Shown here: positions 1-10,611 of the stretch, one piece after another
How the letters are laid out: every line of letters starts with the position of its first letter
How positions within the stretch are numbered: position 1 is the first letter of the stretch
From: Areca catechu
Lineage: Eukaryota; Streptophyta; Magnoliopsida; Arecales; Arecaceae
Length of the DNA: 64,000 nucleotides
Reading direction: 5' to 3'
NCBI GenBank assembly: GCA_021397845.1
Contig: CM038050.1
Span: 143,529,980-143,593,979 of the forward strand
Notes under the pieces: model-generated
What the model saw: only the letters and a program-made list of their open reading frames with translations
Databases searched by the model: none
What the model was told of the DNA's origin: nothing
Position numbers and translations under genes: made by a program

Positions 1-1519
1 CACATGATTTAATTGCTTTTGTTTCGCATGTAGAACCACACAATATAGAAAAAGCTGAAATTGATCCTAATTGGATGTTAGCAATGCATGATGAATTGAA
101 CCAATTTAGGAGAAATAATGTTTGGACCCTAGTTGAAAGACCCAATGACTATCTTGTTATAGGTGCTAAGTGGGTTTATAGAAATAAACTAGATGAAGAT
201 GAAAATATAATTAAAATAAGGCTAGACTAGTTGCACAAGGATATAATCAAGAAGAAAGAATAGATTTTGATGAAACTTATGCACCAGTAGCTAGATTAAA
301 AGCTATTAGATTGCTACTAGCTTATGCATGCTTTATGAACTTTAAATTATTTCAAATGGATATAAAGAGTGCATTTTTGAATGGTTTTTTATCTGAAAAG
401 TTTTTGTCGAGCAACCCCGAGGTTTTATTGATCATACTTTTCCAAATCATATTTTCAAACTAAATAAAGCTTTGTATGGTCTGAAACAGGCACCTAGAGG
501 GTGGTATGATAGACTAAGTTTTTAATTGCCAATAATTTTGTAAGAGGTAGTGTTGACACCACACTATTTATTCAAAGAAAGAATAATGATATTTTAGTTG
601 TTCAAATATATGTTGATGATATTATCTTTGGATCTACTGATGAATCTCTGTGTCAAGATTTTGCTAAGCTAATGCAGGGAGAATTCGAAATGAGCTTGAT
701 AGGTAAGCTGAGCTACTTTCTTGGACTTCAAATCAAACAAACTAAAGAATGTATCCTGATCAACCAGGCCAAGTATATCAAAGAGATTATCAAAAAATTT
801 GGCATGGAATCAAGCAAAGAAAATGGAACACCCATGAGTCATGCATGTAGATTGGATAAAAATGAGAATGGCACAAATGTTGATCAAAAGCTGTACCGAG
901 GTATGATTGGTTTATTACTTTATTTGACAGCTAGTAGGCCTGACATTTTATTTAGTATTTGTATGTGTGCACAATTTCAATCTAATCCAAAAGAGTCACA
1001 CATCATGGCTGTTAAAAAAATCATTAAATATCTGAAAGGCACATGTAATGTAGGTTTATGGTATTCTAAGCACACATCATTGAAGTTAATTAGTTATTCT
1101 GATACTGATTATGGAGGATGTAAAATTGATAGAAAGAGCACAAGTGGCACCTGTCAATTTATAGCTGTTAACTTTATTTCTTAGCACTGTCGCAAACAGA
1201 ATATGTGGCTGCTGGGAGCTGTTGTGATCAAGTGTTATGGATCAAGCAATAACTAGAAGATTATGGTGTTGTCCACTCTAAAATTTCTATTAAATATGAC
1301 AATACTAGTGCTATTAATTTATCCAAAAATCCAATTCAGCACTCACGAACTAAGCACATTGAAATTCGACATTATTTTATTCGTGATCATGTTTTAAACA
1401 ATGTTGTTGAACTAGAATTTGTACCTACTGAAGATCAACTAACGGACATTTTTACTAAACCACTTAGTCTAGATAGATTAGAGAAAATTAGAGGCGAATT
1501 AGGGCTATGTGACCCATTC
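1..1519 (+). pseudogene. Ty1/copia pol 3' part: reverse transcriptase and RNase H (SIRE/Maximus-like), broken
   Basis: Translated pieces in several frames follow the copia RT order: a VWTLVERP-type start near 120, AQGYNQEERIDFDETYAPVA near 232-290, QMDIKSAFLNG near 352-384, LYGLKQAPRGWYD near 472-510 across frames, and the catalytic YVDD at 609-620. The longest open piece, 672-1184, covers the RT C-terminus and RNase H start (RPDILFSICMCAQFQSNPKESH). At 1184 the reading goes from FIS straight to ALSQTEYVAAG, so the usual segment between them is deleted, and an in-frame stop follows at about 1246. RNase H ends with TKHIEIRHYF and FTKPL and stops at about 1519. The rest of the element lies before base 1. 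Placement in SIRE/Maximus rests on the extra ORF after pol and on the LTR type. Not functional as read. Confidence 0.9.
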
Positions 1520-1866
1520 TGAACCTTTTTTGATCTAATTTTTGAAAATTAAGAAAAAATATCTAGGTGTTTCAAATTTTTCTTTAGAGCATAGGACAAT
1601 CTAGTTTAGGGTCAAGAAACCTATAGAAACTGAGTTTAACCATTTTTGACCTTTAGACTGATTTTTCGCTCGAGCTGACTTGAGTTATCAGGGTGCTCAA
1701 CGAGCCGACTCGAATGTCGGGCCAAACATTTTTAAATAGGGCTTCCATGTTTTCTATTATTTATGTTTTTAGGTTTTGGTATTTTTACTTAGCCGACTCT
1801 ACATTCCACTCTAGGAAACCTTCCAAAAACTCTCTCAAACCCCTCCAATCCTTTAATCTTAGCTAG
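1520..1866 (+). other. Spacer between pol and the extra ORF, with GAGCCGACTCGA-type boxes
   Basis: Noncoding. It contains two imperfect palindromic boxes of the family that is repeated in the LTRs of this element type (about 1667-1690 and 1698-1712, core gagccgactcga). No gene seen. Confidence 0.5.
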
Positions 1867-3496
1867 ATGGCACCCCGCAAAGCCATAGCCAAGAAACCCT
1901 TGCGGGTGGTTCAGATAGTCGTGGAAAAAGGAGAACCAAGAGGCAGTTGGACACATCCAATCCAGAAGAGAAACAGCCGATTGAGCAAGAAGAAGAACCT
2001 TAAGCACCCCGGCAAGTGATTCTTATGGGAAATCGTCAGGTTACTCCGGGTTGGTGCATTGATTTTAATTTTCTAGAGCAAGAACAGTTGCATATCGGGG
2101 ATTGGCTTGAAAAATAGGGGTGGAAAGATTTTTGTCTGTTGAATGTTCTGACATATCCTAATCTATGTTCCGACATATCCTAACCTAGTCTGTCAATTTT
2201 TTGAAAATATGTCATTGAGAGCATTTCATTTAGAAGGAACAGTTAAAGGAAAGCATATAGAGATAAGTGAACAGAAGCTTTCAAGTATACTGAACATACC
2301 AAAAGAAAGGGAGTGTTATTTAGTTTTAAAGGAGAAACAAAAGACCCTCAGACTCATATTGGAGAGATCGAATGTGAAAGGCATTGTGCATGTGAGTGCA
2401 AATCAGCTATCATTGGAGATGAGGCTGTTGCACAATATTATCAGTAGGATTTTCTTGCCCGGACGGGGAGATTTGATTGGGTCAGCGAGCGTGACCTTAT
2501 GTTTATGAGGCGACTGATTGAGAGGGAGGCCCTCAACTTGCCATTTATCATGCTCTCGCAGATGAGGGAGGCAGCCCTTAGGGCACGGGCTTGTCTACCA
2601 TACGGGATGGTTTTTACATTATTATTTCAGGATGCCCTGGTAGATCTGACAGGAGAGGATAGCCGACCACTGCTGCACACTAACAGGTATACTATGAAAT
2701 CCCTTACCAAAATGGAATTCATTAAAGTTGATAGAAATTTGGTCAGGAAGACTTCAGGTGTTCCTATAGCACATTCAGATGATTCAAAGGATGACACTCA
2801 GGCAGCTCAGGGACTTTGTGAGGAGACTGATGCACAGGCCGATGAGGCTGGATCGTCAAAGCCAGCTCCTACCACACCTCATTCACCAGTCAGACTTCCA
2901 CAGCTGTTAGACCTGATGCAGATGACAGACTTTAGAGAGTCTTGGAGGAGATATCATATCTCAGATTAGACACTGATAGCAGGATCACTTTACTCCAGTC
3001 TGAGATGCGGCAAGGATTTCATGATGTTATGACCATTTTGAGACAGCTTTCTACAGCCAGCCAGCATGTACCATCGACTTCGACGGCACCTGTTACTGGC
3101 ACTGGCACTGATCGAGAGCAGGGACCGGCGGCACATTCTAGTGACGTACCTTCTCACACCACACCTGCTAATGTTGAGCCCGAGGCTGGTATGGAGGTTA
3201 CAGGATCTGAGGTTGGACAGACTCCGGCTACCTAGATACTTTTGACCACCAGCACCTTGGCATTATCCTTTGATCCACCGATTGCTAGACCCACAGCCAT
3301 TGTTATATCTTTAGAGTCCAAAGCCAAAGCTAAAACTAAAGTGTCTAGGACTACCACTCCTACTAGGACTTGGATTAGGGATCTTCGACCTAGATTTCCT
3401 AAATTTAAACCTAGTCCAGAAATCTTAGAAGTCGGTTCCTCTTCTGACGAAGAAGAATTGATAGTGATGTACCAAGCCCATCTTTTTGATGTTTAG
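1867..3496 (+). pseudogene. Extra ORF downstream of copia pol (env position), putative plant transposon protein type
   Basis: Starts at ATG 1867 with a basic segment (MAPRKAIAKKP), then shifts frame. The readable parts are 2209-2470, 2475-2969 and 2942-3496. Phrases such as DWLEK..WKDFCLLNVLTYPNL, SRIFLPGRGDLI/FDWVSERDLMF and LPYGMVFTLLFQ resemble the 'putative plant transposon protein' family (Pfam Transposase_32 type, from memory). In SIRE-like copia elements this slot, after pol and before the 3' LTR, carries an env-like ORF of unknown role. The C-terminal part has a short heptad-like helix (near 2942-3040), a Thr/Ser/Pro-rich stretch, and an acidic tail SSSDEEE. 2942-3496 is one reading frame broken by a single TAG at 3233-3235. 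No clear signal peptide or transmembrane segment is visible, so an envelope function is not supported here. Confidence 0.6.
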
Positions 3497-4253
3497 GCTT
3501 TTATCTTGATGTTTTTGGGACTCTATGTTGTTATATTTTGGCTGTTGTGATACAATTTTGTTGTGCCGAGGTATATATGTAACGTATCACATTTGTACTG
3601 ACTTTTTATATATAGATATCACTTTTTATGCTACATATCTTGAATTATTGTGCATGAATGTTCTCTTGTATGCCTTTTGTTGATGACAAAAAGGGGAAGA
3701 ACGGAGATTATGCATGAAAAAGCTATAATATGAATGTTTAATTCACAAATTTATATGAAAATTTGAAAAGGCTATGTTATTTTTGAGATTGTGTGCACGA
3801 AAAAGCTACATGGATGATGTTAATTGTTATGAAAATATGAAAATATGAATATTGAAATAAAAACTTGAATGATTCATGAAAATTTGATGAAATTTAGAAG
3901 GAATGCTATTACAAATAATAAGGGGGAGCTTTACTTCAAATATTATCATGAAATTCACTTCAAATGTTTGGAAATTTTATAAGTTTCGATACGCATTGTA
4001 TAGATGATACTCTTGATACATTCTGTGTTGATACATCATGTTTCGATACATATTGTTCATATGATACGGAAAATATAATGTATCGATACATATGATACTT
4101 TATATTAATAGTGTTCAGTTTTATTTATTTGATACATATGATACATTGTGGCACACTATGTTGATAACACATAAATTTGAATATACTGTAATTGTAAAGT
4201 ATTTTAATTCTTAATCATGCCCAGTATTTTGTCATCATCAAAAAAGGAAAGAT
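3497..4253 (+). other. 3' untranslated part of the SIRE-like element, GATACAT repeats and polypurine tract
   Basis: AT-rich and noncoding. An aaaaaggggaagaa purine run lies at about 3689-3702, and a second purine run (aaaaaaggaaagat) directly abuts the LTR at 4254, the expected place of the polypurine tract. From 3985 to 4150 the word gatacat and its inverse atgtatc recur many times, including the palindrome atgtatcgatacat near 4078-4091. Confidence 0.6.
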
Positions 4254-5740
4254 TGTTGACTCCTGGAATGATTTTGATGATCACAAAATATTGGAACATG
4301 TATTTGATACTAACTCCTTCAAATTGTTTGAGAAGTTTTGTAGGAAATTGGTTACCTTTAGTTTAAAATAGTTTTCAAACTGGTTGGAAGGTAATTCAAT
4401 TGTATATAAAGTTTTATGAACTTGAACTTGTAAAAGTCCAAGTTTTATTAATTTTGTAATCTTGTAAAATGGGCTGAAAATTATAAAAATTAAAGAGTAT
4501 GTAGATTAGCTTCTATTTAATTCAATGTTGAAGACTTTTGGAGAAGCTTGAAGCAATTTTTGAAGATTTGCAAGAGCAGACTCTTGGATCAAGAGCTGAC
4601 TCGTGGTGGCACGGCACGGAGGAAGTTTCAGTGTTTCAGCATCAAGAGCCAACTCTTGCCCTAAGAACCGACTCATCCAGAGTTATGTATTTTGAAGGTC
4701 TGAGAACTCGAGCCAACTTTGCCCTGAAGAGCTGACTCTAGGTATTTATGGTTTTGACTTGACTGAAGACAAGAGCCAACTTCAGCCAGAAGAGCCGACT
4801 CTTATAGAATTTCATTTTGGGCTGTCTAAGACTTCGAGCCGACTCGTGGAGCCATTTTCTACACTCCAACGGCTAGCAGCTGAAGTTGAAATTTGAACTC
4901 CAATTCGTCTCCAACAGCTATTTCACAAATCCCTAGGTCCTACAATGGCCATATCTCTTGGAAAACTATAAAAGGGATTGTTTTTGAATGATTAAATAAT
5001 TATTAGAGCTTTATTATGGAATTATCTTGAGATATTGAAGAGCTTTCAAGTTATTCACCTACCTACCTCAAAGAGCTTTCAAGTTGGATTCAAAGCTTGA
5101 CCAACTCTACTCCATCATTGAATCCACTCATTGAAGAAAGGAAGAAGCAGCTTGAAGAGCACTAAAGAGTATTCAAGGCTTGACTTCATCTTGATCTACA
5201 TCGGTAACACTTAAACAAACTCGATTTGTTGTAGTTGCTTATTTATCATTTCTTTATGTTAGTTCTCTCTAAGAACAGCAAGGGGCTGTGTCTTAAGAGA
5301 GGGCTGAAGGTTTTTTAGGTGAACCTTATAAAACCTAAGTTGGGTTCTTGGTGATCCCGGTGTAAAACCAAGTGTTTGGGTTTTTCTTTGGTGATCCCGT
5401 TTAAAACCAAAGGGAGTTAAGGTTTCTTTGGTGATCCCAGTAAAATCAAAGTGTATAGGTTTGGATTGTGAGCCTGGTAAAATAATCCGACTGTATTCCG
5501 GTTGGGGGATATAGTGAAAATCCCAAGTGGTGCTTGGGTAGTGGACGTAGGAGCCGGTTGCTCCGAACCACTATAAATCTCTTTGTATTTATGATTGTGT
5601 TCTTATTGCTTTATTGCTTTTACTTAATTACTTCTGCATTGCATATTACACCACAACACCAAAAGAATTTGAAAGTACACATTATTGTGAAAAATTTTTT
5701 AATCCCAATTCATCCCCTTTTGGGAGCCACCTGGGTAATA
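4254..5740 (+). repeat. 3' LTR of the SIRE-like copia element
   Basis: Begins TGTTGACTCC right after a purine tract and ends near CCAATTCATCCCC...CCACCTGGGTAATA. That end matches the ends of the LTRs at 42868 (..CCACTTGGGCAACA) and 45536, with the final CA mutated. All three share the late stretch 'ggacgtagga..ggttgctc..gaaccactataaa'. About nine boxes of the form agagccgactctt/cgagccgactcg lie in the upstream part (4575-4845). The right junction reads directly into the gag of a minus-strand gypsy element, so this element inserted there. Confidence 0.8.
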
Positions 5741-6051
5741 GATCTCATAGGGTGAACCTCTCGCGCTGGGTTAAGGTGTTGGACTCTTCCGGACTCAGCC
5801 TCTAAGGAGGGATCATGTTGAGGGAATCTCCTAAGGTGGGGAGGTGATTCAAACTCTGGTTTAGTGTGAGGCTCCCAGGTCCTCTCTAGAGTTTCTAGCC
5901 TTGTTACAAATAAACCAAGCTTATCAAACCTATTGTTCATCCTGGCTAACTGTTCAATGATGACCTTTAATTGATCCTCGTGATTGTTCTTCATGGATTC
6001 ACTTGATTGGAAATGATGGGGATGATAAGGGACTCCGGATCTAGTAGACAT
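5741..6051 (-). pseudogene. Ty3/gypsy gag N-terminus, truncated by the SIRE-like insertion
   Basis: The open frame starts MSTRSG at 6051, a common start of plant gypsy gag. It carries a helical stretch EDQLKVIIEQLARMNNRFDKL, then runs into the SIRE-like LTR at about 5740. Only about 100 codons remain. It lies about 1 kb downstream of the PBS at 7091-7102, as expected for a plant gypsy leader plus gag. The rest of gag and pol should lie on the other side of the SIRE-like element, before base 1. Confidence 0.65.
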
Positions 6052-7090
6052 GCATACACAACGGAATATGTTATGGGTTGCTAGACTTAATAGATCAAAC
6101 CAAATGTTAGGTCAAGAAGACTAACTCAGTAATAGTAACTTGGCACCTGGCCAAGTAAGTGTAAGGTTGGTGGAGGTTCCTCTTTGCTTGCCTTAGACAT
6201 CAATTTGAAATTGGCCAGGTAAGCGAACCAACCCACCTTCGTTCAGGCTCTTGTCCTGAACCACTTGCCTAGATACCAACTACTCGAGCACACACAAACA
6301 AGTTGTCTAACTTGGCTTGACACTTAGTTCGACCCAACTTCGTGGGTGTCCCTAGCTCACTAAAGCAATTAAGTATCTATTCAATTCTAATTAGAGGTTG
6401 GGGTTCGATATGCCGGGTGGTGATTTTTGGGCTAGGGACAAGTAATGAAATCCTGACCCTATGTCAAATTGCTGCCCTTAAGATGATTTATGAAGATGAT
6501 GGCATACAAATGATCTAATGAGATATCTCTAAGTTATATTTTGGATTTTGATGTATGATAACAGAAATAAGATGATGGAAATAAAAGATATGACCCTAAA
6601 TGCAAGATTAAAATATTCAACAAATGAAAACATAGAGAAAATGCACTTGCTGAAATTCACATAACAGAATTTTCTCTCAGGTAGTATTCTGGCTTATAGA
6701 AATTCTACAAACTGCAATAAAATCTAAGAAAATTATCAAAAATACTTTCAATTATGCATGATCTAGAAAAATAAAAATCAAAGAATTTGGAGGTTCCTAC
6801 AAACAGCAATGCCTAAAACAACAGACTATGTACAGAAAGGAAAAAATGCAGAAATTTAAAGATGATGAAACTAATGATGTAAAAAAAAATTCTTTTTTGG
6901 TTTTTTTTTAAAAAAAACTTTTCTTCTTGTATTCCTCTTCAAAGGCCTATCACAGCGACACCCCTACACGCCTTAGGAGATCCCCGTGGAATGGGAGGAG
7001 AGGGTCTTGAAACCTTACTTTTCTCCTAAGACCGGATGGCCTGGTGAAGCACCTAATCCGAGTACTTAAGAAATGCTAAGTCCTAACCAT
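6052..7090 (-). other. Gypsy leader region between PBS and gag
   Basis: No open frame of note. It contains T-rich and A-rich homopolymer runs (6880-6930). Read on the minus strand it is the untranslated leader between the primer-binding site and the gag start at 6051. Confidence 0.5.
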
Positions 7091-7102
7091 GCTCTGATAC
7101 CA
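7091..7102 (-). other. Primer-binding site (tRNA-iMet type)
   Basis: Minus-strand TGGTATCAGAGC, the classic plant retrotransposon PBS complementary to initiator tRNA-Met. It lies four bases (TGTT) after the minus-strand LTR end ..GTGTCA at 7107. Confidence 0.85.
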
Positions 7103-7106
7103 AACA

Positions 7107-8640
7107 TGACACGGGACTAACTAGATGCGAAGATGAAGAATGATGCAAGTGATTTTTCTTTGGTGATTTTTAGGATTTTAATGAAGTTAAAGATTCCCGA
7201 AGATGAGAGAGAATAGATCTAGGGTTCTATACTAACAAGAACTTCAGGCAAACAAGTCCCTAAGCAAGGATAAAAAGAGGACCCCGGATTGAGAAATCCT
7301 GTAGGACTTAGCTCTTAGATCAATAAATACTTAGGAGTCAGGGTAGCAAACCTCAAAGATCCAAAGCGCCCGATGCCGAGTTCACTCGCTCTCACGGATG
7401 CGGCCTAGATAATCGAGAGCATTCAACCCCGCGGATGCACCGGCTTTCTGTCCGAAGGTCATGACGGCAAGGGAAACCTACTCCGTGTTCGTGGCACCTG
7501 GAGGACCTACGGGCATTCAAGAGAAGAGTTAGGATTCGATCAAAAGAAAGCAATGGATGAAAGGATGAGAGTTGATATGGTGATGGGTGGAATTCTTCTT
7601 GCTAGGCGCCCAGTTGGATGATCCCAATGGACTCCGATTCGAAGTTAGAGGATGGAGTTGTTTGAAGAGATAGTAACTCGAGGCCTCACACCTCTCGACG
7701 CCCGAAAGCGAAGGTGCTCCCTCACGGAGATCGACGTTCTTAAGGAACGAAGGCAACTAAAGATAATTGGCTCTCAAAACTTGTATTTTTTTCATTCATC
7801 ATCAATCATTACAAAGGAGGGGTAAGGTCCTTTTTATAGACACCTTAGGACCCAATTTGAATTTCAAATGAGAATACAAGTCTTCTCTTGATGGGGTGCC
7901 CAAAAATTCAAAAATTTCTCCACCTTAGCCGACCAAGACTTTGAATTTGATTGGACGTGACTTGACTTAAGGCTTGGAAGAGGGATCTTGGCACCCTTGG
8001 ACTTGGAAGGTTGATTTCTCATTTTGGAAGAAGACATGAAGTGGGGCTTGTAGCAAGGCTTGTGTCCTCCTCCTTTCCTTGGTTGTGCATCCACCTTTGG
8101 TACAAGACATGATATGGGAAGGGGAGATGGAGGCGCCCATGGATTCTTGCCCTTCCTTCCATAGTTGGCCACATACTTTGGGAAGAAAGCTTGATATGAG
8201 GGCTTGAAGCAAGGAACTCATTTCTAACCTCCTTTGACCTTCCATTGGTCGGCCACTCATACTGGGAAATGAGCATGATAGGGGGGAGGGAAAGAGGGAA
8301 TGTATCAAGTGTTGTGTCCTCCCTTTGGGTGTCCAAAAATCTGAATTGTGCCATCCACTTGGCAAGTTGACATAGCGCCACATAGGATGAAGAGGTGGCG
8401 CCCCTGAGCTGAGTTGGCTTCCTTCATGGCTTGGCTCAAAAATGACTAGACTTCAAGACCAATCTTGCTTGGACCCATACTTCAAATAAACTCGGAATGG
8501 ACTCAATACAGGACTGGACTCAGTGCAAGACAACTTGACCAAATTGGTCAAAGTACAGGATTAGACACAAACACTTGAGACTCAATTCATAACTAAAATA
8601 TTACAAAGTTTAGGCTTGAAGCCTTATTACAAGACCTGAA
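7107..8640 (-). repeat. 5' LTR of the minus-strand gypsy element (outer edge uncertain)
   Basis: The inner edge at 7107 is fixed by the PBS. On the minus strand the LTR has a TATA box at 7831-7840 and an R-U5 stretch near 7678-7716 with ccttcgctttcgggcgtcga. That stretch is nearly identical to 21001-21020 of the solo LTR at 19589-21375, so both belong to related gypsy LTRs. I could not fix the outer edge; unrelated GC-rich sequence is clear from about 8690 on. Confidence 0.65.
7831..7840 (-). promoter_or_regulatory. LTR TATA box
   Basis: Minus-strand tctataaaaa inside the gypsy LTR, about 730 bp before the LTR end. Its position relative to the conserved R-U5 stretch matches the TATA of the related solo LTR (20897-20904). 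Confidence 0.6.
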
Positions 8641-8649
8641 AAGTTGGAA

Positions 8650-9143
8650 CCCTAATTAGACATCCACAAAGGGTTGAGAAGCCTCTGTCGGATTCTGATG
8701 CCCAAACCATATGCGGGCGGCCATCCCAGAGTTTGAATCCTCTGGCATGACCTTGTAGGTGATGCAGACAGTAGGTTAAGGGGTGCCGCACCTCGGATAG
8801 GGCGTTCCTTCCTGATTGGTGTGAAGCGGGGCCTGAGGGGATCCTGGTGCTCCGGCAAGGCATCTCCCTCTATAGGCCTCAGGCAGCCCGCCGCCTATCA
8901 GTCATACCATCCCAGCAGCAGAGTCTTGATGAAGACAACCCCTTTCCTACCATGATTTGAATCTCCATCATCCTTTTTCTTTCAGTTGGTGATAGTATGA
9001 ACTCGACCCCAGCCGGGAGCTGACCTCGACAGGGGAGCTCACTTCGGCTCCTCGCTTGGGTGCTGTGCTCAGGTGGCACCTCCACCTGCCAGCAGACAGC
9101 CGACGTCCAGATGGACTCCACATCAACGGATACAGCCATATCA
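8650..9143 (-). repeat. Remnant of a GC-rich LTR-like unit (third copy of the 44-kb/51-kb family)
   Basis: The part 8940-9143 follows the same order as the units at 43837-44977 and 50806-52207: a 'ccatgatttgaat' stretch, a 'ctcgaccccagccgggagctgacctcg' type repeat, and the end 'ccacatcaacggatac..atatca'. The match stops at about 9143. The left half (8650-8940) is too diverged to align by eye. Short open frames here have no recognisable protein. Confidence 0.4.
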
Positions 9144-10064
9144 GATGGGTAGAGGTGATGTTGGGGAGTCCTCCAGTTTTCTCTAGCAATAGGAACGCTG
9201 TTCCTGGTGGCTCTTGAGCAAAGACCTGTAAGGTTCCTGGACTGGGATTACCAGCAAGGACACTTCGATGCTCAAATCAGTGTGGGACGATGAAGAGGGT
9301 GACAATAGCTAGAGCCCTATGGTCTTGTGACTATATGAGCACAAATGCAAATATGTGAAAAAAAAGCATTTCATCGGATATCTCTTACCTATTTATAACA
9401 TCTCACGGAATGATGAAAAGCTATCTAGAAGGTGGCTTTGACAGGAATAATGGATTCTAACAATTTATTAAGATCCTATCTCCTTGGGCCCATGCCATTG
9501 AAATATTTTAAGAGTTGCTAATCCTATGATGGTGTTATCTCCCACGAACTTGCCTGACACGATCCCGCGGGCCATGACCATGATAAGAGCACATGGATTG
9601 ATTGGGACAGTGGGGCAATCGATCCCGATTGCCGCTAGGCTCGAGTGCGAAGAGAACCTAACCGAGGGATAGCCAAGTGAAGAGTCGAAACCTGACCGAG
9701 AAAGGACCAGACCAAGAGTCGAAACATGACTATGCGATCTCCCGATTCAGGTGCTAAAGCCGGTTGGTGATGACTGTCTCCACTTCCATGATTGGTCCGG
9801 TGGATGTCCAAGGGCTTGAGATGATGATTGCAATAATAACATGTAATTCTTACTTTAATTCATAATACATGATTAAACTGTATTGGAATTTGCTAAGTCA
9901 TTGCTCTAAAGACATCAATAAAAAAAAAAAAAAAATCATGGAACACAAAAGAAGCAGAACTGCTTCCATATTTAGATTGCGATTCAGAATGAAATGTTTA
10001 CTTACATTCATTAACTTGTCAGAAACATGTGAAGAGATGGAACAAGTAGAACAAATTCCATGAT
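9144..10064. other. Unassigned region and likely 3' UTR of the gene
   Basis: No coding sequence recognised. 9144-9830 looks like old repeat debris with locally repeated 'agagtcgaaac' words near 9681 and 9716. About 9840-10064 is AT-rich and directly follows the stop codon on the minus strand, so it is the probable 3' UTR; I cannot point to a clear polyadenylation signal. An A15-like run lies at 9918-9934. Confidence 0.35.
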
Positions 10065-10611
10065 TTAGGAGGGCCTATAGTATTTTGTCGGAACAAATGG
10101 CATCTTTGTCACGACCGCATCATAGGATTTCCCACGGATGACAATCTTAGCCTCGGTCCCAGGCTTGTGGAAACCTGATTTCACATAACCCATTGCTATA
10201 TTTTTCTTTAAACAAGGGCTGAATCCTCCACTGGTTACCTCCCCTTTGTTCTCCCCGGTGCTGCTCACAACCTCGCTGTGGCTCCTTGGGGGTGGACCTG
10301 ATGAGAAGAAACCAACACGCCTAACCGGTGGGCCCACCTCAAGCTGCTTGAGGATTACATTTGCACCCAAAAAGCCACCTTCAGCTCTTCTTCTCTTACC
10401 GATTGCCCAAGCGAGGCCAGCCTCAACTGGGGTGACATGTTGCTCCATATCACTACCATACAAACAAAGGCCAGCTTCAAGACGGAGACTGTCACGAGCA
10501 CCTAATCCTGTCAGCCTCACCTTCCCTTCAGACTTTTCCAAGATTGCTTTTGCAAGATCTACAGCATGCTCTGAGGGAACAGAGATTTCAAAGCCATCTT
10601 CACCAGTGTAC
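10065..10611 (-). CDS. GDCST: T-protein exon 3 (C-terminal 181 codons and stop)
   Basis: The acceptor ttaatttcag lies just before 10611. The first base completes the Gly codon, then YTGEDGFEISVPSEH... to ..KYYRPS and the stop TAA at 10065-10067. It holds most of the folate-binding C-terminal half of the family. It is separated from exon 2 by the 26.3-kb transposon-filled intron. Confidence 0.93.
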
